Below, one piece after another: positions 1 to 7,986 of a DNA stretch of 55,181 nt. The DNA lies in contig CANEVH010000025.1 in assembly GCA_947442105.1 (NCBI GenBank), positions 1-55,181 on the forward strand, written 5' to 3'. The notes beneath the pieces were generated by a model. The model was not told where the DNA came from. It was given only the letters and a program-made list of their open reading frames with translations, and ran no database searches. The DNA is from Comamonadaceae bacterium. Its GTDB lineage: Bacteria > Pseudomonadota > Gammaproteobacteria > Burkholderiales > Burkholderiaceae_C. Position 1 is the stretch's first letter; each line of letters opens with the position of its first letter. The translations under genes and the position numbers were made by a program.

Positions 1-356
1 CCAAAAAAGCGCCCGGCCAGCGATTCGCCGCTTTGGCGAAAGGTGTCCATGCGGGCGCTGCCGGTGACCAGCAGTTGCTGATCGGCCGGTTTGCCGTCGT
101 ACACGCCTTTGAGCCAGGCCTTCCAGCCCGGCATTTTGTGCACTTCGTCCAGCACCAAGAGCGGCGCCTGCGGGCTCCAGCGCTGGTTGACGATGATGGC
201 GCGGTCGGCGGCAATGTCGTAGTTCAGGTACTGGCCGCCGCGCTGCGCGATCAACTGGCGGCTCAGCGTGGTCTTGCCGACCTGGCGCGGGCCGGTCAGG
301 AACACCATTTTGCGCGCCAGGTCGGCCTGGACGCGGTCATCAAGATAACGCTTCAT
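1..356 (-). CDS. AAA/DUF4143-type ATPase, N-terminal part (cut by window edge)
   Basis: This is the first ~118 residues of an ATPase of the AAA_14/DUF4143 family; the rest lies beyond base 1. A Walker A loop GPRQVGKT sits at residues 22-29, a Walker B-like stretch LLVLDEVHK follows, and the family's TGSAR sensor-like motif is near residue 100. Full-length members are about 380-420 residues and end in a DUF4143 nuclease-like domain. Their role is poorly known; toxin-antitoxin and DNA-related roles have been suggested for the family. The ATG at 356 fits the family's usual N-terminus. Upstream lie two nested inverted repeats (368-433), annotated separately. A C-terminal fragment of the same family occurs at 40053-40313 but cannot be the rest of this gene. 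Confidence 0.85.
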   Translation of the reverse strand, partial: MKRYLDDRVQADLARKMVFLTGPRQVGKTTLSRQLIAQRGGQYLNYDIAADRAIIVNQRWSPQAPLLVLDEVHKMPGWKAWLKGVYDGKPADQQLLVTGSARMDTFRQSGESLAGRFF

Positions 357-367
357 GCGCGTATTTT

Positions 368-433
368 GCGACTAAACGATAGAGCTTTGTTATTTAGTCG
401 CGACTTTTTTACATAGTTGTATCAAAAAGTCGC
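368..433. promoter_or_regulatory. Two adjoining inverted repeats with AGTCGC half-sites upstream of the DUF4143 ATPase
   Basis: GCGACTAAA (368-376) pairs with TTTAGTCGC (393-401), and GCGACTTTTT (400-409) pairs with AAAAAGTCGC (424-433). The two palindromes share the central AGTCGCGACT at 396-405. They lie directly upstream of the leftward ATPase start at 356, so an operator, possibly autoregulatory, is likely. A cruciform-forming site is the alternative. The repeats are seen directly; the role is inferred. Confidence 0.6.
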
Positions 434-560
434 AAACCTGGGTGGGCGGCGCCCATGCGTGGACACCAAAATGCCCCACAGGCGTCACAGGCGCTTCACC
501 CGCGCGGTTCATTGTTGGAGCGCGGCATGTCGCCGTGCTTTATCAAAGAATAGGTATCCC

Positions 561-845
561 ATGACCGAAAACGCATCCCCAGTAAGCGAAGACCTGTTGG
601 AAGACGAGGTGGAGACCATTGGTGATTACCACCGCATGGCGGCGCACCATTTCGAATCCGCTGCCAAGCACCATGCAGCAGCCGCAGTGGCTGACGACGA
701 GGGCCACTACGAGGCCGTCGCGCGCCACGCCCACCTGGCCTACCGCCACCAGCTCAACGCCGTTCAATACGCGGAGATAGCCGCCATGGAGAGCGACAGC
801 CTGGACGACGAATTTGACAGCGCCGCCGCAGCCCACGACGAGTAA
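561..845 (+). CDS. Small acidic, histidine-rich protein of unknown function
   Basis: This encodes 94 residues, rich in Ala, His, Asp and Glu. The middle is helical-looking with His-rich stretches (HHFESAAKHHAAAA, then RHAHLAYRHQ), and the C-terminus is very acidic. There is no signal peptide or membrane segment. I do not recognise a characterised family. The pattern of alternating His and acidic residues could bind metal, or could be a small coiled helical pair like stress-associated proteins; neither can be shown here. The ATG at 561 is chosen because the translation upstream of it looks non-coding. A clear terminator follows the stop codon, which supports a monocistronic gene. Confidence 0.7.
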   Translation: MTENASPVSEDLLEDEVETIGDYHRMAAHHFESAAKHHAAAAVADDEGHYEAVARHAHLAYRHQLNAVQYAEIAAMESDSLDDEFDSAAAAHDE

Positions 846-856
846 TCTCAGCCCGC

Positions 857-895
857 AAACGGCCTGCGCCCCGCAAGAGGCTCAGGCCGTTTTTG
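857..895 (+). terminator. Rho-independent terminator after the small acidic protein
   Basis: AACGGCCTG (858-866) pairs perfectly with CAGGCCGTT (883-891) and is followed by a T run. It overlaps the last codons of the leftward LysR gene and would stop rightward transcription between the two convergent genes. Confidence 0.85.
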
Positions 896-1808
896 CTTGC
901 CAAAACCCGGGGACGCTGAAGTGCTGTTTTAAAAAGTCCAGCCACAAGCGCACCCGCAGCGGCAGGTGTTTGCGCTGAGGAAACACCACGTAAATGCCAT
1001 TGGGCGGGGCGGCAAAGTCCTCCAGCAGCGCCACCAGTTGGCCTGCTGCCACCTCAGACTGCACCTCCCAGGTGCTGCGCCAAGCGATGCCGTGGCCGGC
1101 CAGGCACCAGTCGTGCAGCACCTGGCCGTCTGAGCAATCCAGCGGCCCTGCGGGCTTGATATGCACCACCGACGCCCAGCCATCGCCCGGCCCTTTGAAG
1201 GCCCAGCCCCGCGTTTGCGAGGCATCGCTTGAAAGCGTGAGGCACTGAAACCGGGCCAAGTCTGCGGGCTTTTGCGGCACCCCGTGGCGCGCCAAAAAGG
1301 CCGGGGTGGCCACGCACAGGCGCCGGTTGTCGGCCAGGCGCACGCTCACCAAGGACGAATCGGGCATATCGCCCACGCGCACCGCGCAGTCAAAGCCCTC
1401 GCCCGCCATGTCCACCAAGCGGTCGCTCAGGTTGAGCGAAATCGTCACCTCCGGGTGCAGCGCGCGAAACAGGGGCACCAGCGGCGCCACGTGGCGCCGG
1501 CCAAAGCCTGCGGGCGCAGTCATGCGCAGGTGGCCGCTGGCTTGCACGCCGCCGGCGCTGACGCTGGCCTCGGCGTTGGCCAAGTCGGCCAGCAGGCGCT
1601 GGCAGTCTTCCAAGAAGGCGCTGCCCTCGTGGGTCAGGCTCAGGCGCCGGGTGGTGCGCAGCAGCAGCTTGACGCCCAGGCGGGCTTCTAGCGCATCCAG
1701 CCTGCGGCCAATGATGGCCGGCGCCAGCCCCAGCGCGCGCGCAGTGCCCGCCAAGCTGCCGCGCTGCGCCACGGACACAAAGGTTTCCAACTGCTTGAGC
1801 TTGTCCAC
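882..1808 (-). CDS. LysR-family transcriptional regulator
   Basis: The protein has 308 residues. The N-terminal winged helix-turn-helix (about 1-60, LETFVSVAQRGSLAGTARAL) is followed by a linker helix and a periplasmic-binding-like effector domain (about 90-300) of the CrgA/DsdC-like subgroup (SGHLRMTAPAGFGRRHV is typical). It starts only 2 bases after the stop of the CoA-transferase upstream on the same strand, so the two are probably co-transcribed. That is unusual, because most LysR genes are divergent from their target. It may control the CoA-transferase, but the effector is unknown. Confidence 0.93.
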   Translation of the reverse strand: MDKLKQLETFVSVAQRGSLAGTARALGLAPAIIGRRLDALEARLGVKLLLRTTRRLSLTHEGSAFLEDCQRLLADLANAEASVSAGGVQASGHLRMTAPAGFGRRHVAPLVPLFRALHPEVTISLNLSDRLVDMAGEGFDCAVRVGDMPDSSLVSVRLADNRRLCVATPAFLARHGVPQKPADLARFQCLTLSSDASQTRGWAFKGPGDGWASVVHIKPAGPLDCSDGQVLHDWCLAGHGIAWRSTWEVQSEVAAGQLVALLEDFAAPPNGIYVVFPQRKHLPLRVRLWLDFLKQHFSVPGFWQAKTA

Positions 1809-1810
1809 GG

Positions 1811-3042
1811 CTAATGCGGCGCCAGCACCACGCCAGCGTCTACCAAGGCGGCAATCTCGGGCGCGGTGTAGCCCAGGCTGTTCAGCAGCTCGCGGCCATG
1901 TTCGCCCAGCCGGGGCGGGTCCAGCCGCAGGCCCAGGCGCTGGCCGTCCAAAGTGAGCGGCAGCAAGGGCGTGGCGGTTTGGCGGCCGTCGGGCAGCGTC
2001 ATGGGCGCCAGGCCGCCGGTGGCTTGCAGGTGCGGGTCGTCAAACAGGTACTGGGGGTCGGTAATGGGCGCAAACGGCAGGCTGTGGAGCTCAAACGTGG
2101 CGGCCAGCTCGGCGGCGCTGCGCTCGGCCAGGCGCGCGCGCAGCAGGGGCATCATCCACTCGCGGGCGCGCACCCGGTCGTTGTTGGTGGCCAGGCGCGC
2201 ATCGGCAAACAAGTCGGCAAAGCCAAAGGCATCACAAAACACCCGCCACTGGGTGTCGCCCACCACGGCCAGAAAGATTTGCGCGTCGTCTTGCACCTTG
2301 AACACGTCGTAAACACCCCAGGGTGAAATTTTTTCGGGCATGGGTGCGGCGGCTTTGCCAGTCACGGCGAACTGCAGCATGTGCTGCGCTACCAAAAAGA
2401 TGTTGTTCTCAAACAGCGCCGCCTGCACTTCTTGGCCCCGGCCCGTATGCTTGCGCTGCATTAGCGCGGCCATGGCCCCCATGGCGCCAAAAACAGGCCG
2501 CCCATGATGTCGTTCACGCTGCTGCCCGCGCGCAGCGGGTCGCCGGGCCGGCCCGTCATATAGGCCAGGCCGCCCATCATTTGCACCACCTCGTCCAGCG
2601 CGGTGCGGTGGTCGTAGGGGCCGGGCAAAAAGCCTTTGTGGCTGACGTAAATCAGGCGCTCGTCCAGCTTGCTCAAACTGGCGTAATCCAGCCCCAGCTT
2701 TTGCATGGTCTCGGTCTTGAAGTTCTCGCTCACGATGTCGGCGGTGGCAATCAGGCGCAGCACCACTTCGCGGCCCTGGGCGCTTTGCAGGTCCAGCGCA
2801 ATGCTTTTTTTGTTGCGGTTAAACAGCGGATAAAACCCGGCGCCGCTGCCCAACAAGCGGCGCGTGCTGTCGCCGGTCAGCGGCTCAACCTTGATCACCT
2901 CCGCGCCCAAATCGCCCAAGGCCATGCCGCAGGTGGGGCCCATCACCATGTGGGTGAACTCGACGACGCGCACTCCGGCCAAGGGCAGGGCGCGCGGCGT
3001 GCTGGGCGCCGGGTTGGCGGGCTGGGGAGCGGTGGCTGTCAT
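1811..3042 (-). pseudogene. Family III CoA-transferase (CaiB/BaiF), frameshifted
   Basis: Two reading frames together give a normal-length (~409 residue) class III CoA-transferase. The first runs from the ATG at 3042 and carries the N-terminal signature LAGVRVVEFT (residues 21-30), the GDLGAEVIKVEP motif and the probable catalytic Asp178 in SSVNDIMGG. It then runs out of frame after GGLF and stops at 2461. The second frame resumes with MGAMAALMQRKHTGRGQ and continues to the stop at 1811. The slip is at or next to the five-A run at 2489-2493 (plus strand); one missing or two extra bases explain it. It could be a true pseudogene or a homopolymer sequencing error. The ATG overlaps the stop of the short frame upstream (ATGA at 3039-3042). 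Confidence 0.85.
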
Positions 3043-3150
3043 GGGGTTTGGAGCAAGGTGAGGTATTCCGGGCGCTTGGTGGCCATGCCTTTGAAGCTGC
3101 GCAGCAGGTGGTCCAGCTCGGGGGCGGTGATGCCGTAGAGGCGGGCGACG
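2995..3150. repeat. 156-bp direct repeat, copy 1
   Basis: This is near-identical to 3463-3618. The repeat spans the junction between the 3' end of the restriction-modification gene and the first ~17 codons of the CoA-transferase gene, including their ATGA stop/start overlap. The two copies flank about 310 bases that hold one small gene. Confidence 0.9.
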
Positions 3151-3176
3151 CCGCCCAAGCACTCGGGGCAAGTCAT
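3039..3176 (-). pseudogene. Duplicated 3' tail of the type IIG restriction-modification gene
   Basis: This short frame of 45 codons ends with the same residues as the intact enzyme (RLYGITA..L.HLLRSFKGMATKRPEYL, then LLQTP), with a few substitutions. It opens with an ATG at 3176 that overlaps the stop of the small protein upstream (ATGA, 3173-3176) and its stop overlaps the CoA-transferase ATG (3039-3042). It is best read as a leftover of a segmental duplication. It may still be translated and would couple translation across the junction. Confidence 0.75.
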
Positions 3177-3391
3177 CGCAGTTCACCGCAAGGGGCTACT
3201 GGCGCTTGAACCGTGAGGGGCGTACCTTGCGCAGCAGGATCAATCTGCTTGAGCACACCATGCTGCACTACCACAATGCTTGTGCCGGTTTGTAGCGCCA
3301 GCTCTCGCGCTCGCAAAGCAGCGCGCTGCAATGCTGCGTGTGAGAGGCGCAAGTCGCTGTCACGGGCGGACTCGATGGGCTGCGTATTCAT
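3173..3391 (-). CDS. Small protein of unknown function between the two direct repeats
   Basis: It is 72 residues from the ATG at 3391, which has GGAG 8 bases upstream; a TTG at 3406 is a weaker alternative. The N-terminal half is a charged helix (ESARDSDLRLSHAALQRAALRARELALQTG), followed by a short hydrophobic strand (TSIVVVQHGVLKQIDP) that resembles the small beta hairpin of compact antitoxin-like or DNA-binding proteins. I do not recognise a characterised family. It lies downstream of a restriction-modification gene and is flanked by 156-bp direct repeats. A controlling or accessory role for that system is possible but not shown. Its stop overlaps the next start (ATGA). Confidence 0.65.
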   Translation of the reverse strand: MNTQPIESARDSDLRLSHAALQRAALRARELALQTGTSIVVVQHGVLKQIDPAAQGTPLTVQAPVAPCGELR

Positions 3392-3462
3392 GGGTTTTCG
3401 CTCCAATCCAGAAGTACCGGCTGTGGGCCAGCGTTGTTGTAAAGCGCCTACGGGTTGACCAG

Positions 3463-3618
3463 CGGCGTGCTGGGCGCCGGGTTGGCGGGCTGGGGAGGGG
3501 TGGCTGTCATGGGGTTTGAAGCAAGGCGAGGTATTCCGGGCGCTTGGTGGCCATGCCTTTGAAGCTGCGCAGCAGATGGGCCAGCTCGGCGGCGGTGATG
3601 CCGTAGAGGCGGGCGACG
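3463..3618. repeat. 156-bp direct repeat, copy 2
   Basis: This is the partner of 2995-3150. Here it contains the true end of the restriction-modification gene and a 20-codon CoA-transferase N-terminus (MTATPPQPANPAPSTP) that starts at 3510 and soon meets a stop at 3448. Confidence 0.9.
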
Positions 3619-6600
3619 GTGCGGTCGTTTTCGGCGCGCAGCAGGTCTTTGGCCTTGGCGGTCAGGGGCAGGTCTTTCCGCTGCACATTGAACAGGGGGG
3701 CGAGTTCTGCAAAGTCGTTCCAGCTGGCGGCCAAGCTTAGCAACAAGGCGTTTTTGGCCAGGCGCGCGTAGTCGGCATTTGCCAGAATTTCGGCGTCGCT
3801 GGGTTGGGGAATGGGCAGGCGGTAGAGGTGGGTCTTGCTGACATGGATTTGAATCATGAAGCGGGCCAGCCAATCCGTTGGCAAGCTATTGAACCAGGCC
3901 ATCGCAAATAGCATCCGCAGCGCCGACACTGGCTGGACCCGCACGCCACCATCTGCATCGGCCACGTAGTACTTGGCAGCGTTGGCAAATAGCGTGTGGC
4001 CGAGGCCGCAGTCTCTTGGCAAAAGCGAAAAAATCAGACTGCGCTCGTTGGTGTCAGCGGCAACTTCGCGCAAACCCAAACGCACAAACTCCCTGTCATA
4101 GCGCACGCCCGCCGCATGCTTTTCCACCTGCGCCCTGGGCACGCCCAAGTCCTGCGCCATGCGGTGCAGTTCTTTGCTGTGCAGGCGCTGGTCAAAGGCG
4201 GCGCCGTCTAGCCAGTACTGCGGCTGCTCAAAAACGTGGCTGTACTGCCAAATCATCTTGCCCTCATAAAGCGGCAGCAGGCCGGGGGCGGCGGCCTCCA
4301 GAAACAGGTCTTTGTCGTCGGTCATGTGCAGCTCGCGGCGGAAGTCCAGCCATTCGGAGGACAAGGCCGGGAAGGCGCTGTAGCACTTTTGCAAAATGGG
4401 CAGGTCGGTGTGGTCGCGCAGCTCCATCAAGGCCCACTGCTCGGGCGACAGCGCTTTGACGGTGGCCAGCGGGTAGGCCACGTGCGCGTCGGGGCGCTGC
4501 AAGTCGGCGGGGTCTAGCAGGTAAAAAGCGGTGTCGGTGGGCGGCGTGGCGGCGCTGGGCGGCGTGTTGACCACCTGCATCATGGCGAATTTGTAGCTGC
4601 GGTGGACGTCTAGAAAGATGCCTTTGTTGTTCTCAAAACTATGGAAAAAGCGCAGCTCGCAGTGCGCAAAAATGTGTTTGCGCAGGCCCATGGAGCCTTC
4701 TTCAAACATCAAGGCGCTGGGCAGCACGTAGCTGAGGTTGCCGCCGGGCGCGAGCAGCGCCAGGTTGCGCTCCACAAACAGGCGAAACAGGTTGCCGTCG
4801 CCCGCGCCTTTGTTGAGCGGGAACACCGCCTTGTCTTTGTAGTATTCGTTGGCGGCGTCTTTGTAGGCGCTGGCGCTTTGGTAGGCGGCGGCCACGTGCG
4901 GGCTTTCGAGCAGGCGGGCCTGTACGGCGGCTTTTTCTGAGTTTTTCAGGCTGCGGTAGTTGCTGTGGAACTGCGGAAAAAAGTCGGTGTCGGCAAACTT
5001 GGTTTTGTCCCACGGCGGGTTGCCCACAATGACGTCAAAGCCCGGCCGATCCCCGGCAAAGGCCTCAGGAAACGCCACTTCGTAGTGAAAAAAGTGGTAT
5101 TTGCGGGTGTAGTTTTCTACCTGGCGCAGGGCGGCGGTTTTGGTCTTGCTTTCGTCAAACAGTTCGTTCACCAGGTCAGGGGTTTTGCTTAAGGATTCGC
5201 AGCCCGCTTTGTCGCCCTCGGCCAGCAGGGCGCGGCGGGTGCAGACAAAGCTGAGCGCGCGCCCCAGCAGCTTGAGCTTGGGCGCAATGCGGGTCTTCCA
5301 CAGCGTTTTGGACTGCTCTACCTCTTGCGCCGTGGTGTCGCGCATGGCGTCTAGCTCTTGCATCACGGTGCGCAGCTCGTCAAAGCGGGCGCTGAGGTTT
5401 TCTACAAAAAAGTCGTCTTGCGCCACTTCCACCGCGTTGTAGGCGATGAACTCTTGCACGCTGGCGCCCATAAGCGCGTTGCCGTGTTGCACATGGTGCT
5501 CAATGAACGAGAGCGGCGTGCCAAAGATGAAGCTGTCCATCCACAAGCTCAGGCGCGCCAGCTCTACGGCAAAAGGGTTCAGGTCCACGCCAAAAATGCA
5601 GCGCTTGAGCAAGGCGCGCTTCAAAATTTGTGCGTCTTCGGGCACGTAGTCCAGGTTCAAAAACGCAAGCTGCTCGGCAATCTTGGCGCGCTCCTGCGCC
5701 ACCAGCGCTTGCAAATCAGCATCGGTGTCCAGCCGGTCCAGGGCCAGGTCGGTAAGGTAATTGAGCGCTTCTACCAAAAAGTGGCCGCTGCCGCAGGCGT
5801 TGTCCAGCAGCTTGAGGTCCATCAAGGCCTTGCCCTGCGCCGCTGCGTGGACCAGCGCCTGGTCTACGGCGGCTTTTACCAAAGGCTGCGAGAGCGAGGC
5901 CGGTGTGTAGTAGCTGGCCGAGGTTTTGCGGGAGTTGCTGGCGCTTTTCAGGTAAACATCGCCTTTTTTCACGCTGAGTTCGCGCAGTGCTTTAAAGCCT
6001 TTTTCTTTGCGGATGAGGGCGGTGTCGTAGGCGTCGAAATAGGCTTCCACCGGTTTGCCACGGGTGGTGGCGCTTTCGTATTCCAGGTACACGGCGGCTT
6101 CTAGCGCCTTCTCAAACCGAAACTCCAGCAGCCCTTCGTAAATGCGCCCCAAGTGGGTGACGCTCATGTTTTTAAAGTCGCGCCGGGTGTCAAAAAGCGT
6201 GGTGCCCCGCTCGGTTTTGTAGAGCAGCTTTTCCAGCACATTGCGCAGGGTGGCGTTGTCAAATATCTTGGGCCGCAGCAGCAAGGGCGCGCGCAGCGGG
6301 TCAAACAGGCCGCCGTTAAAGAGCGGTATGTCAATGTCTTCGGCGCCCTCGTCCAGCATTTCAAACAGTTGCTTAAGCGCGTACACGCCGTCGTGGAGCT
6401 TGCTACGGGGGTCTGCATGGGCTGGCAAGCCACGAAAGATATGGTCCAGGCTGTAGCGTTTGTAAAACGGGTGGCGCGCCAGCAGCTCGTGGTTTTTGTC
6501 TTCAAAGTACACCACGAACAAGAGCCGAAACAGCAGCACCACACTGTTTTCGTACACCTGGGCCATGCTGGCTTTGGGGTTGGCGCGGTAAATGGCGCGG

Positions 6601-7367
6601 CCCATGGTCTCGAACAGCGAGTCTTCACCCGCGTAGCCGTAAATAACGGCCTTGAGGTTTTCTTCCACCGCCAGGGTGAACTCGGCCGACTCGGCAATGG
6701 CTTGCTCGATGGCGGTAACCCGCCCTGGCACCTCGGGCGGAACATAGGTGTCGCGCCCAAAAAAGAAGGCGAACAGCGCCAGCGCCTCGGTCTTTTCGGT
6801 GCCCTCGCCCAAGGCGCAAATGGCCTCTAGGTCAAACTGGATGTAGGTCTTGCGGGCGGTGACCTTGTCAGTGTCATACACGCGCCAGACGCGGCCATTG
6901 GTCAGAAAACCGAAGCGCACGCGCAAGGTGCTGAGGTAGTCTTGGAGCTGGTGGTGGGGGTTCTGGGCACGGTCCGCCTTGCCGGTGTCCAGCGTTTTGC
7001 CCCAGGCCTTGGACTCGCAAATGGCGGTAATTTGCTGGTGGTCTTGGTGGGTGACCAGCGCGTCTTCTTGCGCGGGCTGCAGCACCAGGCACCAGTCGGG
7101 CTTGGCTATCTTGCCCTGCACCGTCAGCACTTGCTGGGGCACGGCAATCCAGCCCAGTTGCGCCAGCAGGGGGCCAATGAACTTTTCTTCCAACTGGGCT
7201 TCACTTCGCTTGGCCAGCACGCTCGCGTCAAAGTGGCTTTGCAGCCAAACGCCCAAGCCGTAAGGCAGCGCTTGCTGCGCTAGATCCAGCTTTTTGGTGG
7301 CAACAAACGCTTCGTCGAGCAAGGTGTTGGTCAGCCAAGGGCTGGGGAACAGGTCGTTGGGCGGCAT
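3507..7367 (-). CDS. Type IIG (Eco57I-like) restriction-modification enzyme
   Basis: This single-chain enzyme of 1286 residues would both cut and methylate DNA. The N-terminal region carries a PD-(D/E)XK-like nuclease motif (Pro90-Asp91, then Glu118-Ser-Lys120 in AICESKAWG). The central gamma-class adenine methyltransferase domain has the SAM-binding motif DNACGSGHF near residues 521-529 and the catalytic NPPW near 783-786 in VIVGNPPWDKT. The C-terminal part (about 950-1286) would be the target-recognition region. Length and order match the Eco57I/BREX-PglX-like superfamily; the presence of a nuclease motif favours type IIG over a stand-alone methylase. It starts 37 bases after the DUF4276 gene and probably shares its transcript. 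Confidence 0.9.
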   Translation of the reverse strand: MPPNDLFPSPWLTNTLLDEAFVATKKLDLAQQALPYGLGVWLQSHFDASVLAKRSEAQLEEKFIGPLLAQLGWIAVPQQVLTVQGKIAKPDWCLVLQPAQEDALVTHQDHQQITAICESKAWGKTLDTGKADRAQNPHHQLQDYLSTLRVRFGFLTNGRVWRVYDTDKVTARKTYIQFDLEAICALGEGTEKTEALALFAFFFGRDTYVPPEVPGRVTAIEQAIAESAEFTLAVEENLKAVIYGYAGEDSLFETMGRAIYRANPKASMAQVYENSVVLLFRLLFVVYFEDKNHELLARHPFYKRYSLDHIFRGLPAHADPRSKLHDGVYALKQLFEMLDEGAEDIDIPLFNGGLFDPLRAPLLLRPKIFDNATLRNVLEKLLYKTERGTTLFDTRRDFKNMSVTHLGRIYEGLLEFRFEKALEAAVYLEYESATTRGKPVEAYFDAYDTALIRKEKGFKALRELSVKKGDVYLKSASNSRKTSASYYTPASLSQPLVKAAVDQALVHAAAQGKALMDLKLLDNACGSGHFLVEALNYLTDLALDRLDTDADLQALVAQERAKIAEQLAFLNLDYVPEDAQILKRALLKRCIFGVDLNPFAVELARLSLWMDSFIFGTPLSFIEHHVQHGNALMGASVQEFIAYNAVEVAQDDFFVENLSARFDELRTVMQELDAMRDTTAQEVEQSKTLWKTRIAPKLKLLGRALSFVCTRRALLAEGDKAGCESLSKTPDLVNELFDESKTKTAALRQVENYTRKYHFFHYEVAFPEAFAGDRPGFDVIVGNPPWDKTKFADTDFFPQFHSNYRSLKNSEKAAVQARLLESPHVAAAYQSASAYKDAANEYYKDKAVFPLNKGAGDGNLFRLFVERNLALLAPGGNLSYVLPSALMFEEGSMGLRKHIFAHCELRFFHSFENNKGIFLDVHRSYKFAMMQVVNTPPSAATPPTDTAFYLLDPADLQRPDAHVAYPLATVKALSPEQWALMELRDHTDLPILQKCYSAFPALSSEWLDFRRELHMTDDKDLFLEAAAPGLLPLYEGKMIWQYSHVFEQPQYWLDGAAFDQRLHSKELHRMAQDLGVPRAQVEKHAAGVRYDREFVRLGLREVAADTNERSLIFSLLPRDCGLGHTLFANAAKYYVADADGGVRVQPVSALRMLFAMAWFNSLPTDWLARFMIQIHVSKTHLYRLPIPQPSDAEILANADYARLAKNALLLSLAASWNDFAELAPLFNVQRKDLPLTAKAKDLLRAENDRTVARLYGITAAELAHLLRSFKGMATKRPEYLALLQTP

Positions 7368-7404
7368 GCGCGTTCTTTCGCTTGAAATGACTTCGTGAAT
7401 ATGG

Positions 7405-7986
7405 CTATGTAGCGTTGCCGAGTAACTCGGTTTGGAGGCGACGTATGCCGCGAATCAAGTTTTTGAAACTCGCCGAACGTTCGTTGCCTAAGTCAAGATG
7501 CAAGCCCAACTTTCTAGACCCTGCCACTTTTTCATAGCGGTCGCGGGTGAGTGTTTTGAGCTCTCGGCTTGGGCTCCCCAGTCGGTCCGGGGTGCGAAAC
7601 TTCTCGGTCCCTTGTTTTGCGGCCAGTCCGCTTACATCCAGGGCTTGCTCAACCGCCAACAAGTCCGCGAGGTAATAGGCTTCCAATTCCTTGCAAGCTA
7701 TTCGCACCAAGCAGTCTGGAGCGCGACCGGTCTGCCGGCAAAGTTCTAGCAATTGGGCCTTTAAGACTCGGCAATCCGGGAAGTTGTCTTGGTCTTGAAT
7801 CACGATAAAACGCGCACCCGGATTGATGTATCCGCGTATTTTTCGGACCAATTGCTTTTGGAGGTCTTGCTTGCCTCGGAAGGGAATAAGGCGAACGACG
7901 ATCGCTGGATGCAAAAAGCGCGGTAATAGCGACTCCAACATCGCTTTTGCAGAGGGCTCTTCGAGCAAAAAAACCAGCTCCCTCAT
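7405..7986 (-). CDS. DUF4276 family protein (TOPRIM-like), partner of the upstream ATPase
   Basis: The protein has 193 residues. It shows the pattern expected of a small TOPRIM-type nuclease: acidic pair Glu9-Glu10 after the first strand (VFLLEEPSAK), a DxD pair Asp65-x-Asp67 after the next (FIVIQDQDN), and the DUF4276 signature KELEAYYLAD at residues 99-108. Its ATG overlaps the TGA of the ATPase gene (ATGA, 7983-7986), so the two are translationally coupled. Two-gene ATPase plus TOPRIM pairs are known anti-phage systems (PARIS/OLD-like). Membership here is inferred from architecture. The family name is fairly sure; the nuclease role is a hypothesis. Confidence 0.8.
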   Translation of the reverse strand: MRELVFLLEEPSAKAMLESLLPRFLHPAIVVRLIPFRGKQDLQKQLVRKIRGYINPGARFIVIQDQDNFPDCRVLKAQLLELCRQTGRAPDCLVRIACKELEAYYLADLLAVEQALDVSGLAAKQGTEKFRTPDRLGSPSRELKTLTRDRYEKVAGSRKLGLHLDLGNERSASFKNLIRGIRRLQTELLGNAT

